From assembly GCF_014640815.1 (NCBI RefSeq), contig NZ_BMHM01000005.1:242702-306701 (forward strand): DNA of 64,000 nucleotides, given 5' to 3'. The DNA is from Vreelandella lutescens. Lineage in GTDB: Bacteria > Pseudomonadota > Gammaproteobacteria > Pseudomonadales > Halomonadaceae. The notes beneath the pieces were generated by a model that saw nothing but the letters and a program-made list of their open reading frames with translations, ran no database searches and had not been told where the DNA came from. The position numbers were made by a program, and so were the translations under genes. Positions 18,696-29,927 of this stretch are shown in pieces (position 1 is the first letter of the stretch; each line of letters begins with the position of its first letter).

Positions 18696-19391
18696 TTAAA
18701 AGCCTAATTCGTCCAATAAGTCGTCTACCTGATCCTGGCCGGTGACGATATCGGGGGCGTTTTCTTTTACCTGCGGTCCATTGAGAAGGTCTTCGTTGCG
18801 ACGGGCGTTCTCATTTTTCCACTGATCTTCTGCTCTGCGCTGCATGGTTTCACGCGCTTCGGCACCCGGAACGTTGTCGATCAGCACCTGCACCAGTTGA
18901 TGCTCAATCTCACGGATCACGTCCATCATTTTCTTGATGACCTGACCGGTAAGATCCTGGAAGTCCTGGGCCATCATAATGTCCATCAGCTCTTTGTTCG
19001 TCGCTGAGGTAATGGCAGGTACATCGCTCAGGTAGGTGCGCGTCTCTTTAACCAGCACCTTCGCCTCGTCGAGCTCTTTGGGAGCCTCAAACCACTCGGC
19101 CCACCGCTTGTCGAGTGCTTCCGCACGCTCAGATAGCTGGTCTTGTAGCGGCTGCGCGCGATCTATCGCGTTTAGCGCCTTGTCAGCGGCCTGCTCGGTC
19201 ATCGTCGCCACATAGTGCAGTCGGTCACGGGCGTCGGGGATCGCTTCAGCTGCCTTTTCAATCTCTTTGTCTAAGCCGAGCTCGCGCATATTATCGCGCA
19301 GCATGCGGGTCAGCTTGCCAATGCGAAAGATCAGGTCTTCTGCGGCTTCTTCGGACAGTTGGGCAGAACCACCCTGCTCATTCTGACTCAT
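18696..19391 (-). CDS. cheZ: CheY-P phosphatase CheZ
   Basis: CheZ removes phosphate from CheY-P, ending the tumble signal. The 231-residue helical protein has the catalytic helix [19 protein letters not shown], with the aspartate and glutamine used in dephosphorylation, and the C-terminal CheY-binding tail [18 protein letters not shown] precedes the ATG. It follows cheY by 42 bp, the standard cheY-cheZ order. Confidence 0.95.
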   Translation of the reverse strand: MSQNEQGGSAQLSEEAAEDLIFRIGKLTRMLRDNMRELGLDKEIEKAAEAIPDARDRLHYVATMTEQAADKALNAIDRAQPLQDQLSERAEALDKRWAEWFEAPKELDEAKVLVKETRTYLSDVPAITSATNKELMDIMMAQDFQDLTGQVIKKMMDVIREIEHQLVQVLIDNVPGAEARETMQRRAEDQWKNENARRNEDLLNGPQVKENAPDIVTGQDQVDDLLDELGF

Positions 19392-19433
19392 TGTGTTGTC
19401 TCCTCGTTAACCGAGCACCTTGGCTCAGCCGCG

Positions 19434-19823
19434 TCATTTACCCATTTTCTCGAAGATTTTATTCAGCTTCTCTTCTAGGGTGGCGGCAGTGAACGGCTTG
19501 ACGACATAACCGTTGGCGCCCGCTTGTGCGGCAGCAATGATGTTCTCTTTTTTCGCTTCCGCCGTCACCATCAAGACAGGCAGGTCTTTCAACGCATCAT
19601 CCTGACGGATCTCTTTCAACATCTCCAAGCCGTCTAGGTTCGGCATGTTCCAGTCCGACACAACGAACTCAAAGTTACCGGCACGCAGCTTGTTTAGCGC
19701 GTCTTGACCATCTTCTGCTTCATCAACGTTGGTAAAGCCGAGCTCTTTTAGCAGGCTGCGGACGATCCGGCGCATGGTGGGGAAGTCGTCTACTACTAAG
19801 AAGCTCATGTTCTTATCGGCCAT
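19434..19823 (-). CDS. cheY: Chemotaxis response regulator CheY
   Basis: A single receiver domain of 129 residues. The acidic pair is Asp12/Asp13, the phospho-acceptor is Asp57 in [13 protein letters not shown], and the conserved Thr (MVTAEA) and Lys (VVKPF) are present. Phosphorylated by CheA, it binds FliM at the switch to reverse rotation. It lies between a receptor gene and cheZ. Confidence 0.97.
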   Translation of the reverse strand: MADKNMSFLVVDDFPTMRRIVRSLLKELGFTNVDEAEDGQDALNKLRAGNFEFVVSDWNMPNLDGLEMLKEIRQDDALKDLPVLMVTAEAKKENIIAAAQAGANGYVVKPFTAATLEEKLNKIFEKMGK

Positions 19824-19876
19824 GGGTCATCCTCTCACTAACATCATGTATTGGGTGACTGTGAATTCAGTCAGGG

Positions 19877-21589
19877 TTAAAACTCTTCCCACTCGTCGTG
19901 CTGCTGTTGGGTCGCCATGCGGCGCGTCGGCAGCTCAGCAACAGGCTTAGCTGAAGGCTTGCCTGGTGCTGTGTTACTTGGCTCGTGGGCGGTCGTGCTT
20001 TTTGCCGCCAGGGTGCTGCGGGAATTCTGGGCACTCTGCACCTGAAAAACGGCCACGGCCTCTTCTAAACGATTGGCCTGCTCTTCCAGCGACGCTGCCG
20101 CCGCTGACGCTTGCTGTACAAGCGATGCGTTTTGCTGGGTCACTTGATCCATCTGGCCAACGGCTTGGCTAACCTGCTCAATACCGTCGCTCTGTTCTTG
20201 AGACGCTGCGGATATCTCATCCATAATATCTGTTACGCGACGAACAGCCGTCACGACATCCGTCATCGTCTGCCCCGCCTTTTCTACCAGAGAAGAGCCC
20301 TGGTTGATTTGGCTAACAGACGCTTCAATCAGCGTTTTAATCTCTTTTGCCGCATCGGCGCTGCGGCTGGCAAGGTTGCGCACCTCGCCCGCCACTACCG
20401 CAAAACCACGCCCCTGCTCGCCCGCTCTTGCTGCCTCAACAGAAGCATTGAGGGCCAGAATATTGGTCTGGAAGGCAATGGAATCAATGACGCTGGTAAT
20501 GTCTGCCACTTTCTGCGAACTGGTAGAAATGCCATGCATGGTATTTACCACTTGCTGCACCACCTCACCGCCTTGCTCGGCCGTGGTCGAGGCGTCTGCC
20601 GCGAGGGTGCTGGCTTGGCGGGCGTTGTCCGCATTCTGTTTCACGGTCGCCGTCATCTGCTCCATGCTGGCCGCTGTTTGCTGAATCGACGCTGCCTGCT
20701 GCTCGGTGCGCGATGAAAGGTCCGCATTGCCACTCGCAATCTCACGGGTGCCGTGGTGAATCTCACGACTCCCTTCCCGTACCCGCATAACGGTGGCGCT
20801 GAGATTTTGCTGCATGGTGGCCATGGCAGAAAACAAACGGCCAATTTCGTTTTTACCCGCCTCTGGCAGCGGCTGGGTCAAATCCGCCTGGGCAATGCGA
20901 TCAAGCCGCTCTACGGCGCTGTTTAGCGGAGCAATGACGGTACGGCGTAAACCGATATAAATAGCCAGCGTCACGAGGAGCGCCAGCCCTACTGCTGACG
21001 CGCTGATGAGGGTGAAGGTATTCCCTTGGGACTCAGCCTCAGCGCGAGTTGTCTCAACACGGCTAAACGCGTACTCCACAAACACCGTGGTGCTTTCAGC
21101 CAGCTCACTTAGTGGCTGCGCAAGCTCACCACGTAGCTGGTTGAAGGTGTTGATATCCATAAACTCAAAACTGGCGTGCTGCTGCTTCACCAGGTCGAGA
21201 ACGGTATGGAAGTTATCATCCACCGCACCGCCCAGAACCTGCCCTTGAGGGGTACGCGGGGCGGCCGCAAAGCTATTGAAGCGGCGCTCCGCTCGCTCAA
21301 TACGGTTGGCAGCTACATCGATCTGCTCGTTGGATTGCTGCGTGCGCCCCACCATGAGCAAATTCGAAGCGGTTTCCATCGCCAGCATCGCTTGGTTTAA
21401 CAGCGAATCGGCACGGTTCAGCTCGTTCAACTGCTCGTTCCCAATTAAATTGAGCGTCGCTAGATTGCTTTGAGCACTGCGGTCGGCCATAACGCCCAAC
21501 CCAGCCACTACCAAAATAAGAGCAACAAAGCAGGTGAGCGCCGTAACGACGGCCACATGAATACTGAGGTTACGCAGCAAGCGAGTCAT
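19877..21589 (-). CDS. Methyl-accepting chemotaxis protein, periplasmic helical sensor
   Basis: A 570-residue Tsr/Tar-type receptor: TM1 about 10-34, a helical periplasmic domain of roughly 155 residues, TM2 about 190-212, HAMP, then the long signalling coiled coil with the hairpin tip [23 protein letters not shown] in two parts (the tip is the E-A-A-R-A-G region). It ends in DEWEEF, the pentapeptide-type tether for CheR/CheB. Ligand unknown. Placed between cheB and cheY, so it is produced with the core che genes. Confidence 0.93.
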   Translation of the reverse strand: MTRLLRNLSIHVAVVTALTCFVALILVVAGLGVMADRSAQSNLATLNLIGNEQLNELNRADSLLNQAMLAMETASNLLMVGRTQQSNEQIDVAANRIERAERRFNSFAAAPRTPQGQVLGGAVDDNFHTVLDLVKQQHASFEFMDINTFNQLRGELAQPLSELAESTTVFVEYAFSRVETTRAEAESQGNTFTLISASAVGLALLVTLAIYIGLRRTVIAPLNSAVERLDRIAQADLTQPLPEAGKNEIGRLFSAMATMQQNLSATVMRVREGSREIHHGTREIASGNADLSSRTEQQAASIQQTAASMEQMTATVKQNADNARQASTLAADASTTAEQGGEVVQQVVNTMHGISTSSQKVADITSVIDSIAFQTNILALNASVEAARAGEQGRGFAVVAGEVRNLASRSADAAKEIKTLIEASVSQINQGSSLVEKAGQTMTDVVTAVRRVTDIMDEISAASQEQSDGIEQVSQAVGQMDQVTQQNASLVQQASAAAASLEEQANRLEEAVAVFQVQSAQNSRSTLAAKSTTAHEPSNTAPGKPSAKPVAELPTRRMATQQQHDEWEEF

Positions 21590-21642
21590 TGTTGTAGCTT
21601 CCCTTGTAAAATATGCCCACGCGGTGGCTGTTATTGTGTTTT

Positions 21643-22704
21643 TTAAACGCGCTGGGCGCGGCCTGAGGCAGCAATCAGCGCCATCAGACGTGACGGTATA
21701 TCGTCTAGCGCGACGACTTCGACAGCGCCGCCCACGGCAATGGCTTCACGCGGCATACCGAACACCACGCAGGACTCTTCGTTTTGCGCGATGGTGGGCG
21801 CACCCGCTTGACGCATCTCCAGCAGGCCTGCCGCACCGTCCTTGCCCATGCCGGTCAAAATGACGCCAATGGCATTTTTACCCGCGTGCTTTGACGCCGA
21901 GTGAAACAACACATCCACGGATGGGCGGTGACGGTTCACTGGCGGGCCATCATTGAGGCGCGCCACGTAGTTAGCCCCACTACGGGCAAGCTCTAAATGC
22001 TGGTCACCGGGGGCAATATACGCATGCCCGGGCAGCACACGCTCGCCGTCGGTGGCTTCTTTCACGGTAATGCGGCACAGACGATCTAATCGTTCCGCAA
22101 AAGAGCGTGTAAAACCACCCGGCATATGCTGAGTAATCAGAATAGCCGGAGCATTAGCGGGTAACGGTTCTAGCACCGCGCGAATCGCTTCCGTTCCCCC
22201 TGTCGAGGCACCAATAATGATCAGCTTTTCACTGGACACCATGGGAGCTTTTAGCTGGCTCGGTGGCGGAGTGTTTTTATGACGCGCCTGACGCGGACGC
22301 GAACGCGCTGCCGCTCGCAGCTTCTCGGCGATTTCGTCGGCGTACTCCATCATGCCACTGCGAATGCCTAAGCTTGGTTTTGCCACGAAGTCGAGTGCGC
22401 CCAGCTCCAGTGCCCGCAAGGTAATTTCCGAGCCACTTTGAGTTAGCGACGACACCATGAGCACCGGCATGGGGCGTAGGCGCATTAACCGTTCCAGAAA
22501 GTCGAGACCGTCCATACGCGGCATCTCAACGTCTAACGTAAGGACATCGGGATTGTGTTGCTTGATAAGATCGCGGGCGGCGATGGGGTCAGGCGCAACG
22601 GCGACGACTTCCATGTCAGGCTGTGAGTTAATGATTTCTGTTAATAAATCACGAATCAACGCCGAGTCATCGACGCACAACACTTTGATCTTGGCTGCGC
22701 TCAA
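21643..22704 (-). CDS. cheB: Chemotaxis methylesterase/response regulator CheB
   Basis: CheB demethylates receptors and deamidates glutamines once phosphorylated. The 353-residue protein has a receiver domain ([12 protein letters not shown], phospho-Asp in [13 protein letters not shown]) and a C-terminal esterase with the Ser-His-Asp triad visible in [22 protein letters not shown] and [13 protein letters not shown]. The open frame extends to 22791, but family length and an AGGAGG site six bases upstream point to a TTG start at 22704. Confidence 0.94.
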   Translation of the reverse strand: MSAAKIKVLCVDDSALIRDLLTEIINSQPDMEVVAVAPDPIAARDLIKQHNPDVLTLDVEMPRMDGLDFLERLMRLRPMPVLMVSSLTQSGSEITLRALELGALDFVAKPSLGIRSGMMEYADEIAEKLRAAARSRPRQARHKNTPPPSQLKAPMVSSEKLIIIGASTGGTEAIRAVLEPLPANAPAILITQHMPGGFTRSFAERLDRLCRITVKEATDGERVLPGHAYIAPGDQHLELARSGANYVARLNDGPPVNRHRPSVDVLFHSASKHAGKNAIGVILTGMGKDGAAGLLEMRQAGAPTIAQNEESCVVFGMPREAIAVGGAVEVVALDDIPSRLMALIAASGRAQRV

Positions 22705-22791
22705 AGCACGCCTCCTATTACGGTAGCCATCGCGGCAGCGCTCGTGGGGTCCGTGGCCCAACACTGAGCATTGCGCGCGTCTCTTGTTCAC

Positions 22792-23673
22792 TTATTTAGC
22801 GAGGGTGTACACCGTCTGCCCGCGCAACTTAAACGCATCACTGATATACGAGAAGTTTTCGGAGTGACCCGCAAATAGCAGCCCATCGGGTTTCATCAAC
22901 GGCGCAAACCGCTTCAGAATCTTAGCCTGCGTATCTTTATCGAAATAAATCATTATGTTACGGCAAAACACCGCATCAAATGGCCCTTTTACTGGCCACT
23001 GGGGGGCCAGCAGGTTGAGCGGCATAAACTCCACCAGTGCAGACACTTCTGGGCGCACACGGGCAAGACCAATATGGTTGCCCGTGCCTTTTTGGAAGAA
23101 CCGTTTTACTCGGGCTTCATCAAGTTTACGCACCTGCTCTTGGGGGTAGATGCCTTTGCGTGCTTTGGCTAACGCTTCGGTATCGATATCCGTGGCAATC
23201 ACTTTGGCCTGAGACGCCTTAGGTCCAAGCGTTTCTAACAGCGTCATGGCGATAGAGTACGGCTCTTCCCCTGTCGACGCCGCTGAACACCAAATCGTTA
23301 CCGGTTCTTGCTTGTGCTTAATATGCTCAGCAAGCAGCGGAAAGTGGTGCGATTCACGAAAGAACGCCGTGAGGTTCGTTGTCAGCGCGTTGGTAAACGC
23401 CTCCCACTCTTTAGCGTCAGGCTGACGCTCCAGCCGCGACAGGTAGTCAGTAAAGCGCGTCATGCCGTGATGACGCAGCCGCTTAGCCAAGCGGCTGTAG
23501 ACCATTTCACGCTTATGCTCGGCCAAAACGATGCCTGCGCGCTGATAAATCAGCTCTCGAATGCGCACAAAATCCGCATCGGTCAGCACCAGATCTCGTT
23601 CGATCTGCCCACTGGACGCCCACTGGCCGACGTCAACTCCCCGTTCGCGTTGGTCTGTCAAAACTCTTCCCAC
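22792..23673 (-). CDS. cheR: Chemotaxis protein methyltransferase CheR
   Basis: CheR methylates receptor glutamates using S-adenosylmethionine. The N-terminal helical domain ([33 protein letters not shown]) is split here as two motifs: [20 protein letters not shown] and the preceding helix. The methyltransferase core has [26 protein letters not shown] and [13 protein letters not shown]. The start is uncertain: GTG 23673 or TTG 23661. Both lie within or at the end of the receptor gene just upstream, overlapping its last codons, so translation is coupled. Confidence 0.93.
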   Translation of the reverse strand: MGRVLTDQRERGVDVGQWASSGQIERDLVLTDADFVRIRELIYQRAGIVLAEHKREMVYSRLAKRLRHHGMTRFTDYLSRLERQPDAKEWEAFTNALTTNLTAFFRESHHFPLLAEHIKHKQEPVTIWCSAASTGEEPYSIAMTLLETLGPKASQAKVIATDIDTEALAKARKGIYPQEQVRKLDEARVKRFFQKGTGNHIGLARVRPEVSALVEFMPLNLLAPQWPVKGPFDAVFCRNIMIYFDKDTQAKILKRFAPLMKPDGLLFAGHSENFSYISDAFKLRGQTVYTLAK

Positions 23674-25832
23674 TCCTCTACAGAGGCCATCTGCCGCTTC
23701 TTATGACTCGGCGCAGGCGTTGTGGCACTGCTGATCTTTGTCGATGGCGCGTTAACGCTAGGTAAAGCGGCCATCCCGGCCTGACCGGCAGGTGGCCTCA
23801 ACGGCCCCTGGCTTGTCAGCCGGAAGGCTTCCACCGATAGCGCCAGCAGGCTTGCCTGCTGCTCTAGCGCCATCGCCGCTTGCGCTGTTTCTTGAACACG
23901 CAGGGCGTTTTGCTGTGTGGCTTGATCCATCTCTGCGACGGCCTGATTCACCTCTGCAATACCGCTACTTTGCTCTTCAGAGGCGGCCGAAATATCGTGC
24001 ATGATTTGCGTCACGTTTCGCGCGGCTTCTGCGACATCACTGATCGCGGCTTCGGCTTTTTCCACTAGCCCCGCACCGGCACGGACATCCTGACTAGATT
24101 CATCAATAAGCGTACGAATCTCTTGTGAAGCGCCGGCACTGCGTCCGGCTAGCTTACGTACTTCTTCCGCCACCACGGCAAAGCCACGGCCATGCTCACC
24201 TGCCCGAGCCGCCTCAACCGATGCATTCAGCGCCAGGATATTGGTCTGAAAGGCAATCGAATCAATGACATTAATAATATCGGTCATTTTCTGTGAGCTT
24301 TGCGTAATCCGCTGCATATTGGCGACCAGTTGTGTCATCAATTCGCCGGTTTGTGTAACCCTTGTTGCATTATTATCGGCCAGTCGACGCGCTTCTTGAG
24401 CATTATCACTGTTTTGCCGCACCGTGCTGGTCATTTCCTCCATGCTGGAGGCCGTTTGTTGAAGCGAGGCTGCCTGCTGCTCGGTGCGCGATGAGAGCGC
24501 TTCATTACCGCTGGCAATATCCTTAGCCGCGGGGGTCACCACCTCGATGCCGCTTTTGACTTCGCTAATAATACTGCTCAGGCTTTTACGCATCGTGTTC
24601 AGCGAGTCCATCAACTGACCAATCTCATCACGCCGTTTAGGAGGCACACGTGCGGCTAAGTTGCCGCCCGCGATTTGCAGCGTAAAACGAGAGGCATGCT
24701 TGAGCGGAGTGATAATCGAGCGCAGCGTTAGCACGCTGATGAGTATTAGCAGCAGCAGACCCACCGCTAACATGCCGACCTGAGCCGTTAGCATGGTCGC
24801 TTGCCCGCGTTCGGCATCTGCCGCCATGGCTTCAGCCGCTTCCTGTTTCTGGGCAATCAACTGATTCACCATGCTGGATAGGGCACGGCCATCTTCATTC
24901 ATCACGTTGATCACACCATCTAGGCCGGTAAACGCCTGGTAGGTCTCTTCGGCTTGCAGCACACTCGCGGCTTGGTTCATACCGTTCGCTAAAAAGGTTT
25001 GCAGCTGCTCATTAAAAGCGTCTGCTAGCGGCGTCGCATTCACATCGCGGCTGTAAAACGCCGCCCATACGTCCGCCACCTCGGCGGCGTTTTCTGCTAC
25101 TGCTTCGCCCATTTCAAACCGCTGACTGATCAGCTCCATACGCTCAGGCTCAATCATCGACTGGCGCGTTTGGGCAATCGTTTGGTCGATCTGCTGAAGG
25201 CGAATGACATCTCGCAGCCCGTCGTTATTCAGCTCACCTAGCCGATCACCCGCGACATTTAGACCATAAAGCCCGAGGCCACCGCTGGTGAGTAGTAATG
25301 CACCCGCCACGACGACCATGCCAATTAACTTGGCGCGGATAGTGTCTAACCGGACACGTTTAACACGATGTAACAGGCCTTTCTGGCGCACACGACCTTT
25401 ATCCAGATAGAGACGCTTATTGCGACCTTCGCGCATTTGCGCATAGCGCTGCTCCGCTTGGGCAATGGCTTCACGGGTCGCCTGCACCCGCACCGAGGTG
25501 TAACCAATCACTTGGTCGTTCTCCACAATCGGTGTGACGCTGGCATCAACCCAGTAGTGGTCACCATTCTTACAGCGGTTTTTAACCAGCCCTCGCCATG
25601 TATCGCCTGCTTGCACGGTTTTCCATAGGTTCTCAAACGCGGGCGGCGGCATATCGGGGTGACGTATCAGGTTATGCGGCGCACCGATGAGCTCTTCGTG
25701 CTGGTAACCGCTAATCTCAATAAACGCCGGATTAGCGTAGGTAATCTGCCCTTTTAAATTGGTGCGGGAGACAAGAAAGTCATCTTGTTTTAGCTCAACT
25801 TCCCGTTGAGTCACTGGCTGGTTATTACGCAT
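23658..25832 (-). CDS. Chemoreceptor with Aer-type PAS domain (probable aerotaxis/energy sensor)
   Basis: A 724-residue receptor. The N-terminal PAS domain (about 10-125) is Aer-like, with [20 protein letters not shown] and [15 protein letters not shown]; in Aer this fold holds FAD and senses redox state. It is followed by TM1 (about 170-190), an extracytoplasmic helical region of about 160 residues, TM2 (about 350-372), HAMP and a full signalling domain, ending EEWEEF. Aer has no large periplasmic part, so this protein may read both internal redox state and an outside cue. Its last codons overlap cheR. Confidence 0.92.
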   Translation of the reverse strand: MRNNQPVTQREVELKQDDFLVSRTNLKGQITYANPAFIEISGYQHEELIGAPHNLIRHPDMPPPAFENLWKTVQAGDTWRGLVKNRCKNGDHYWVDASVTPIVENDQVIGYTSVRVQATREAIAQAEQRYAQMREGRNKRLYLDKGRVRQKGLLHRVKRVRLDTIRAKLIGMVVVAGALLLTSGGLGLYGLNVAGDRLGELNNDGLRDVIRLQQIDQTIAQTRQSMIEPERMELISQRFEMGEAVAENAAEVADVWAAFYSRDVNATPLADAFNEQLQTFLANGMNQAASVLQAEETYQAFTGLDGVINVMNEDGRALSSMVNQLIAQKQEAAEAMAADAERGQATMLTAQVGMLAVGLLLLILISVLTLRSIITPLKHASRFTLQIAGGNLAARVPPKRRDEIGQLMDSLNTMRKSLSSIISEVKSGIEVVTPAAKDIASGNEALSSRTEQQAASLQQTASSMEEMTSTVRQNSDNAQEARRLADNNATRVTQTGELMTQLVANMQRITQSSQKMTDIINVIDSIAFQTNILALNASVEAARAGEHGRGFAVVAEEVRKLAGRSAGASQEIRTLIDESSQDVRAGAGLVEKAEAAISDVAEAARNVTQIMHDISAASEEQSSGIAEVNQAVAEMDQATQQNALRVQETAQAAMALEQQASLLALSVEAFRLTSQGPLRPPAGQAGMAALPSVNAPSTKISSATTPAPSHKKRQMASVEEWEEF

Positions 25833-25900
25833 CGTGCTGCCTTATTGTTGGTGTTTTGGCGCGTTAACAGATTATTAGGTCGGCGGAAAATGCCACCGGT

Positions 25901-27202
25901 TTAAAAAGCTTCCCACTCTTCTGTCTTAGCCGTAGCGGCGCTGTTCGAGGAGCGGGCCGACACCTGCGCCACAACAGGGGAGGACATGTGAACTTGCGGC
26001 AAGGCTTGGCCTTTGCCCGCCACACGAAACCGTTCAACGGCTTCACGCAGGCGTGCCGCCTCGCTCTCTAGTTCATTGGCACTGCGTGCGGCTTGCTGAA
26101 CCAGCTGCGCATTCTGCTGAACGACTTGATCCATTTGTGCAACGGCTTGGTTGACCTGACTAATGCCATTGCTTTGCTCTTCTGAGGCGGAAGCAATGTC
26201 GTCCATGATATCGCTCACGCGCTGTACAGCCGCGACGAGGTCCTGCATGGTTTGCCCTGCTTGATTTACCCGCTGAGTCCCGGCATCTACTTTACCCAGC
26301 GAAGCATCGATGAGCGTGCGAATCTCTTTAGCCGCATTGGCGCTTCGGCTTGCAAGACTGCGCACCTCTTGGGCTACTACGGCAAACCCTTTACCGTGCT
26401 CACCAGCGCGCGCGGCCTCTACGGAGGCATTCAGCGCTAGGATATTGGTTTGGAAGGCGATGTTGTCAATGAGGGTAATGATGTCAGCAACTTGGTGGGA
26501 GCTGGCGCTGATTTCCTGCATAGTGCCCACGATATGACTGACTTCTTCACCACTGCGTCGCGCTGTCCGCGTGGCATCACCTGCAAGCTGGCTGGCTTGA
26601 CGGGCATTATCTGCATTATGGCTCACGGTTGAGGCGAGCTGCTCCATGCTGGAGGCTGTTTCTTCAAGCGAGGATGCCTGCTGCTCGGTGCGTGAGGAGA
26701 GGTCATTGTTACCGCTGGCAATATGCTGGGAGCGTTCAAAAATCGTGGTGCCACTGTGGCGAACCACGCCCACCGTCTCGGATAAAGAGCCTTGCATATG
26801 GGCCATCGCACTGTAGAGCTTACCGATTTCATTGTTTCCGGGTGAGCGGATCTGCTGATTGAGATCCCCCTGCGCCATGCGTTCAAAATAACCGACTAAC
26901 CGATCTAGCGGCCGCAGTACGTTAGCGCTGACGCCCCACACCACTACCACAACCGTTAAAACGGTCATGGCGACAATGCCAATCAATACCCAGCGAATGC
27001 GCGTCGCAAAGGCAGTAAATGCGACCTGCTGAGCTTGGGGGTCGCTGGCGCTTTGGACAATGGTGGCACCATGATGCAGCGCATAGAGCCCGATACCACA
27101 AGCAATGAGCACCAACAGCGAGAAGGTGGCTAGTACTAGCCCCCAGCTAAGACGGACAGTCATGTTGCTCATCAGTTGACGTACTAGCTGTGTCACGCGC
27201 AT
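25901..27202 (-). CDS. Methyl-accepting chemotaxis protein with minimal periplasmic loop
   Basis: A receptor of about 433 residues. Two membrane helices (about 20-42 and 71-93) enclose only some 28 periplasmic residues, too few for a ligand domain. HAMP, methylation helices and the signalling hairpin follow, ending EEWEAF. It may sense membrane or cytoplasmic state, or depend on another protein. The frame is open to an ATG at 27238 without a ribosome site; ATG 27202 or GTG 27196, both just after GGAG, are better. Lies between cheW and the PAS receptor. Confidence 0.9.
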   Translation of the reverse strand: MRVTQLVRQLMSNMTVRLSWGLVLATFSLLVLIACGIGLYALHHGATIVQSASDPQAQQVAFTAFATRIRWVLIGIVAMTVLTVVVVVWGVSANVLRPLDRLVGYFERMAQGDLNQQIRSPGNNEIGKLYSAMAHMQGSLSETVGVVRHSGTTIFERSQHIASGNNDLSSRTEQQASSLEETASSMEQLASTVSHNADNARQASQLAGDATRTARRSGEEVSHIVGTMQEISASSHQVADIITLIDNIAFQTNILALNASVEAARAGEHGKGFAVVAQEVRSLASRSANAAKEIRTLIDASLGKVDAGTQRVNQAGQTMQDLVAAVQRVSDIMDDIASASEEQSNGISQVNQAVAQMDQVVQQNAQLVQQAARSANELESEAARLREAVERFRVAGKGQALPQVHMSSPVVAQVSARSSNSAATAKTEEWEAF

Positions 27203-27303
27203 TACTCCAAACACAACTTGACTGCCAGCGCTATCCATGGCACTAGAGCGAGTTGTTTTTTTGGCTTAAGACGGGCACGTTCCCTGTGCCCCTAGGCGGG
27301 TCG

Positions 27304-27804
27304 TTAGCGGTTACCGGTGCTATCTACCAACGCCATCTCTTCGCTTGTCAGCAGCTTATCGATATCCACCAGCACTAGCATGCGGTCGTCCAAACTGCCG
27401 AGGCCACTCAGGAAATCAGAGGAGAGTGTGACGCCAAACTCTGGTGCCGGCTTGATCTGCTCTGGCGTCAGGGTCATCACGTCGGAAACGCCATCCACTA
27501 CGATACCCACAATTCGATCTGCGACATTGACCACGATCACGACCGTTTGACCACCGTACTCAACGTTCTCTAGGTGGAACTTGATGCGCAGATCCACGAT
27601 CGGCACAATCACACCACGTAGGTTCGTTACCCCTTTAATAAAGTCAGGTGCGTTCGCAATACGAGTAACGTTTTCATAACCACGTATCTCCTGCACCTTT
27701 AAGATATCAATGGCGTACTCTTCGTCACCCAGCGAAAATACCAAAAATTCACGATTTTCCGCTTCTGCGGCGGCTAGCACCGCCTCATTAGATGCTTGAC
27801 TCAT
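27304..27804 (-). CDS. cheW: Chemotaxis coupling protein CheW
   Basis: CheW joins receptors to the kinase CheA. The 166-residue protein is one CheW/SH3-like domain: [20 protein letters not shown], the receptor/CheA-binding region [13 protein letters not shown], and [11 protein letters not shown]. Its ATG overlaps the cheA stop by four bases. Confidence 0.97.
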   Translation of the reverse strand: MSQASNEAVLAAAEAENREFLVFSLGDEEYAIDILKVQEIRGYENVTRIANAPDFIKGVTNLRGVIVPIVDLRIKFHLENVEYGGQTVVIVVNVADRIVGIVVDGVSDVMTLTPEQIKPAPEFGVTLSSDFLSGLGSLDDRMLVLVDIDKLLTSEEMALVDSTGNR

Positions 27805-29882
27805 GACGGCTCAGCCTCCTTGTAATAAGAGAGATGTGGTTGGTTAGCGATTTTCCCTGCTTCTTTCTTGGCCCGGCTTAAACGATGTAAGCCAGTGATA
27901 TCGAGAATTAACGCAACGCTGCCATCCCCCAAGATGGTAGCGGCCGACACGCCGGGCACTTTGCGATAATTGTCTTCGAGGTTCTTTACCACCACCTGCT
28001 GCTGGCCAATTAGCTCATCCACCAGCATGGCGTAACGTCGACCTTCACCTTGCACGATAACCGCAATGCTCTTGGTCGGATCCGTAATGGCATTTTCCAC
28101 ATCCAGCACTTCATGAATGGCAATCACGGGCAGGTACTCATCGCGGACTTTGAGTACCACATCGTCGCCTGCCATCGCGTACATATCGCCTTTCGCGGGC
28201 TGGAGCGACTCAAGCACCGTCGACAGCGGCAAAATGAAGGTTTCACTGCCCACTTTAATGGACATACCGTCAAGGATAGCGAGCGTTAGCGGCAGTACGA
28301 TACGCGTATTGGTGCCTTCGCCTTTTTTAGACTGGATTTCCACCCGGCCGCCCATGCCTTGAATGTTCCGCTTGACCACGTCCATACCAACGCCGCGGCC
28401 AGACACATCGGTGACCTCTTTTGCGGTTGAAAAGCCGGGCGCAAAGATGAGCTGATAGACGTCTTCATCGGACATGGTGTCGGAGACATTGAGACCATTT
28501 TCACGCGCCTTGGCCAGCAAACGATCACGGTCCATACCAGCACCGTCATCGCGGACTTCAATCAGAATATTGCCACCCTGGTGGCGGGCGGAAAGCACCA
28601 GCTTGCCTGTGCGAGGCTTGCCCAGTGCTTCACGCTCATCAGGCATTTCGATGCCGTGATCCAAACTGTTACGCACTAAATGCGTTAGCGGATCAGTAAT
28701 CCGCTCCACCAAGCTCTTATCAAGCTCCGTGGATTTGCCTTCGGTGACGAGTTCAATCTCTTTGCCCAGCTTGCCCGCCGTATCGCGCACCACTCGTGGG
28801 AAGCGGCTGAACACGAATTCCATAGGGATCATACGGATCGACATAACCGCTTCTTGAAGATCGCGGGCATTACGCTGCAGCAGGCTCATGCCGTTTTGCA
28901 GTGAGCTATTGCCGACTGACTGATCGCCCAGGTCACTGACCGTTTGATCCAGCATCGACTGGGTGATGATCAACTCGCCCACCAAGTTGATGATCTGGTC
29001 GACCTTGTCGACGGACACACGAATAGAAGATGATTCAGGGGCTGCTTTTTTAGCCGCCGCCTTCTCTGGTTTTTTACTGGCGGGGGCTTTGCTGACAGGA
29101 GGCGTCTCAGCAACAGGCGCGGCCGGCTTCTCCTCCGCTACAGGAGCAGGCGCACTAGGAGCAGGTTCAGCCGCTGGCGCTACGCCTGGAGCAGACGCTT
29201 CAGCAGCGACCGTGGTGATCTCAATTTGATCCGGCTCAATAATGAAGCACATAACGGCTTCAATATCATCGGCACTCACTCCTCCCGTGAGCGTGACCTC
29301 GTAGCGCTTTTCATCGCCAGACTGAGACTGAATGTCGCCCAATTGCTCTAGTTCTTCTACCAACAGTCCACGATCTTTATCGCCAACGTTGAGAAGCGCT
29401 ACTTTGAGGTGATGTTGGTTCGACGCTGCTGCCTTTTTGTCCTCCTCTGGCTCTGCTTTCTTTGCAGGGGCCGCAGGGGCGTCAAGCGTTTTGCCAATTT
29501 CCTCGAGCGCAATTTGCTGCAGCGTGTGGCAGATACGCTCATACGCTTCTTGATTGGGCTCTTCCTCGTTGCGGTAAGCATCGAGCTGCTCGTGCATGAT
29601 GTCTTTGGCCTCTAAAAAGGTATCCACATGCTCAGCGCGTAGGGTGAGTTCCCCTTTGCGAGCGTGATCTAGCAGGTTTTCGAAAATATGCGTGGTTTTC
29701 TGTAGCACGCTAAAACCGAAGGTTCCTGCGCCACCTTTAATAGAGTGGGCTGCGCGGAAGATAGCGTTCAGTTGCTCACTATCCGGATCATCGACATCCA
29801 GTTCCAACAAGTGCTGCTCCATATCGGCGAGCAGCTCTTCAGCCTCTTCAAAAAAGGTGTCAAAAAAATCCGCTATATCCAT
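27801..29882 (-). CDS. cheA: Chemotaxis histidine kinase CheA
   Basis: The 693-residue kinase has a P1 domain with phospho-His46 ([14 protein letters not shown]), a CheY/CheB-binding P2, a long Ala/Pro-rich linker (about 235-285), P3 dimerisation, P4 ATPase ([30 protein letters not shown]) and a CheW-like P5. ATG 29882, six bases after GGAG, is preferred over the codon four residues upstream because it gives the family N-terminus MDIADFF. It sits between motB and cheW, as in enteric mocha operons. Confidence 0.97.
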   Translation of the reverse strand: MDIADFFDTFFEEAEELLADMEQHLLELDVDDPDSEQLNAIFRAAHSIKGGAGTFGFSVLQKTTHIFENLLDHARKGELTLRAEHVDTFLEAKDIMHEQLDAYRNEEEPNQEAYERICHTLQQIALEEIGKTLDAPAAPAKKAEPEEDKKAAASNQHHLKVALLNVGDKDRGLLVEELEQLGDIQSQSGDEKRYEVTLTGGVSADDIEAVMCFIIEPDQIEITTVAAEASAPGVAPAAEPAPSAPAPVAEEKPAAPVAETPPVSKAPASKKPEKAAAKKAAPESSSIRVSVDKVDQIINLVGELIITQSMLDQTVSDLGDQSVGNSSLQNGMSLLQRNARDLQEAVMSIRMIPMEFVFSRFPRVVRDTAGKLGKEIELVTEGKSTELDKSLVERITDPLTHLVRNSLDHGIEMPDEREALGKPRTGKLVLSARHQGGNILIEVRDDGAGMDRDRLLAKARENGLNVSDTMSDEDVYQLIFAPGFSTAKEVTDVSGRGVGMDVVKRNIQGMGGRVEIQSKKGEGTNTRIVLPLTLAILDGMSIKVGSETFILPLSTVLESLQPAKGDMYAMAGDDVVLKVRDEYLPVIAIHEVLDVENAITDPTKSIAVIVQGEGRRYAMLVDELIGQQQVVVKNLEDNYRKVPGVSAATILGDGSVALILDITGLHRLSRAKKEAGKIANQPHLSYYKEAEPS

Positions 29883-29927
29883 GCACCGCTCCACGTGAAC
29901 GTCATATTTTTTTGTGACAAGCCGCGC

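Noticed and set aside
22705..22791. N-terminal extension of cheB
   Set aside because: The extra 29 codons have no family match and the AGGAGG site lies inside them, in front of TTG 22704.
27272..27292. Hairpin GGGCAC/GTGCCC between cheW and the receptor gene
   Set aside because: Short stem, and on the transcribed strand it is followed by A rather than T residues, so not a terminator.
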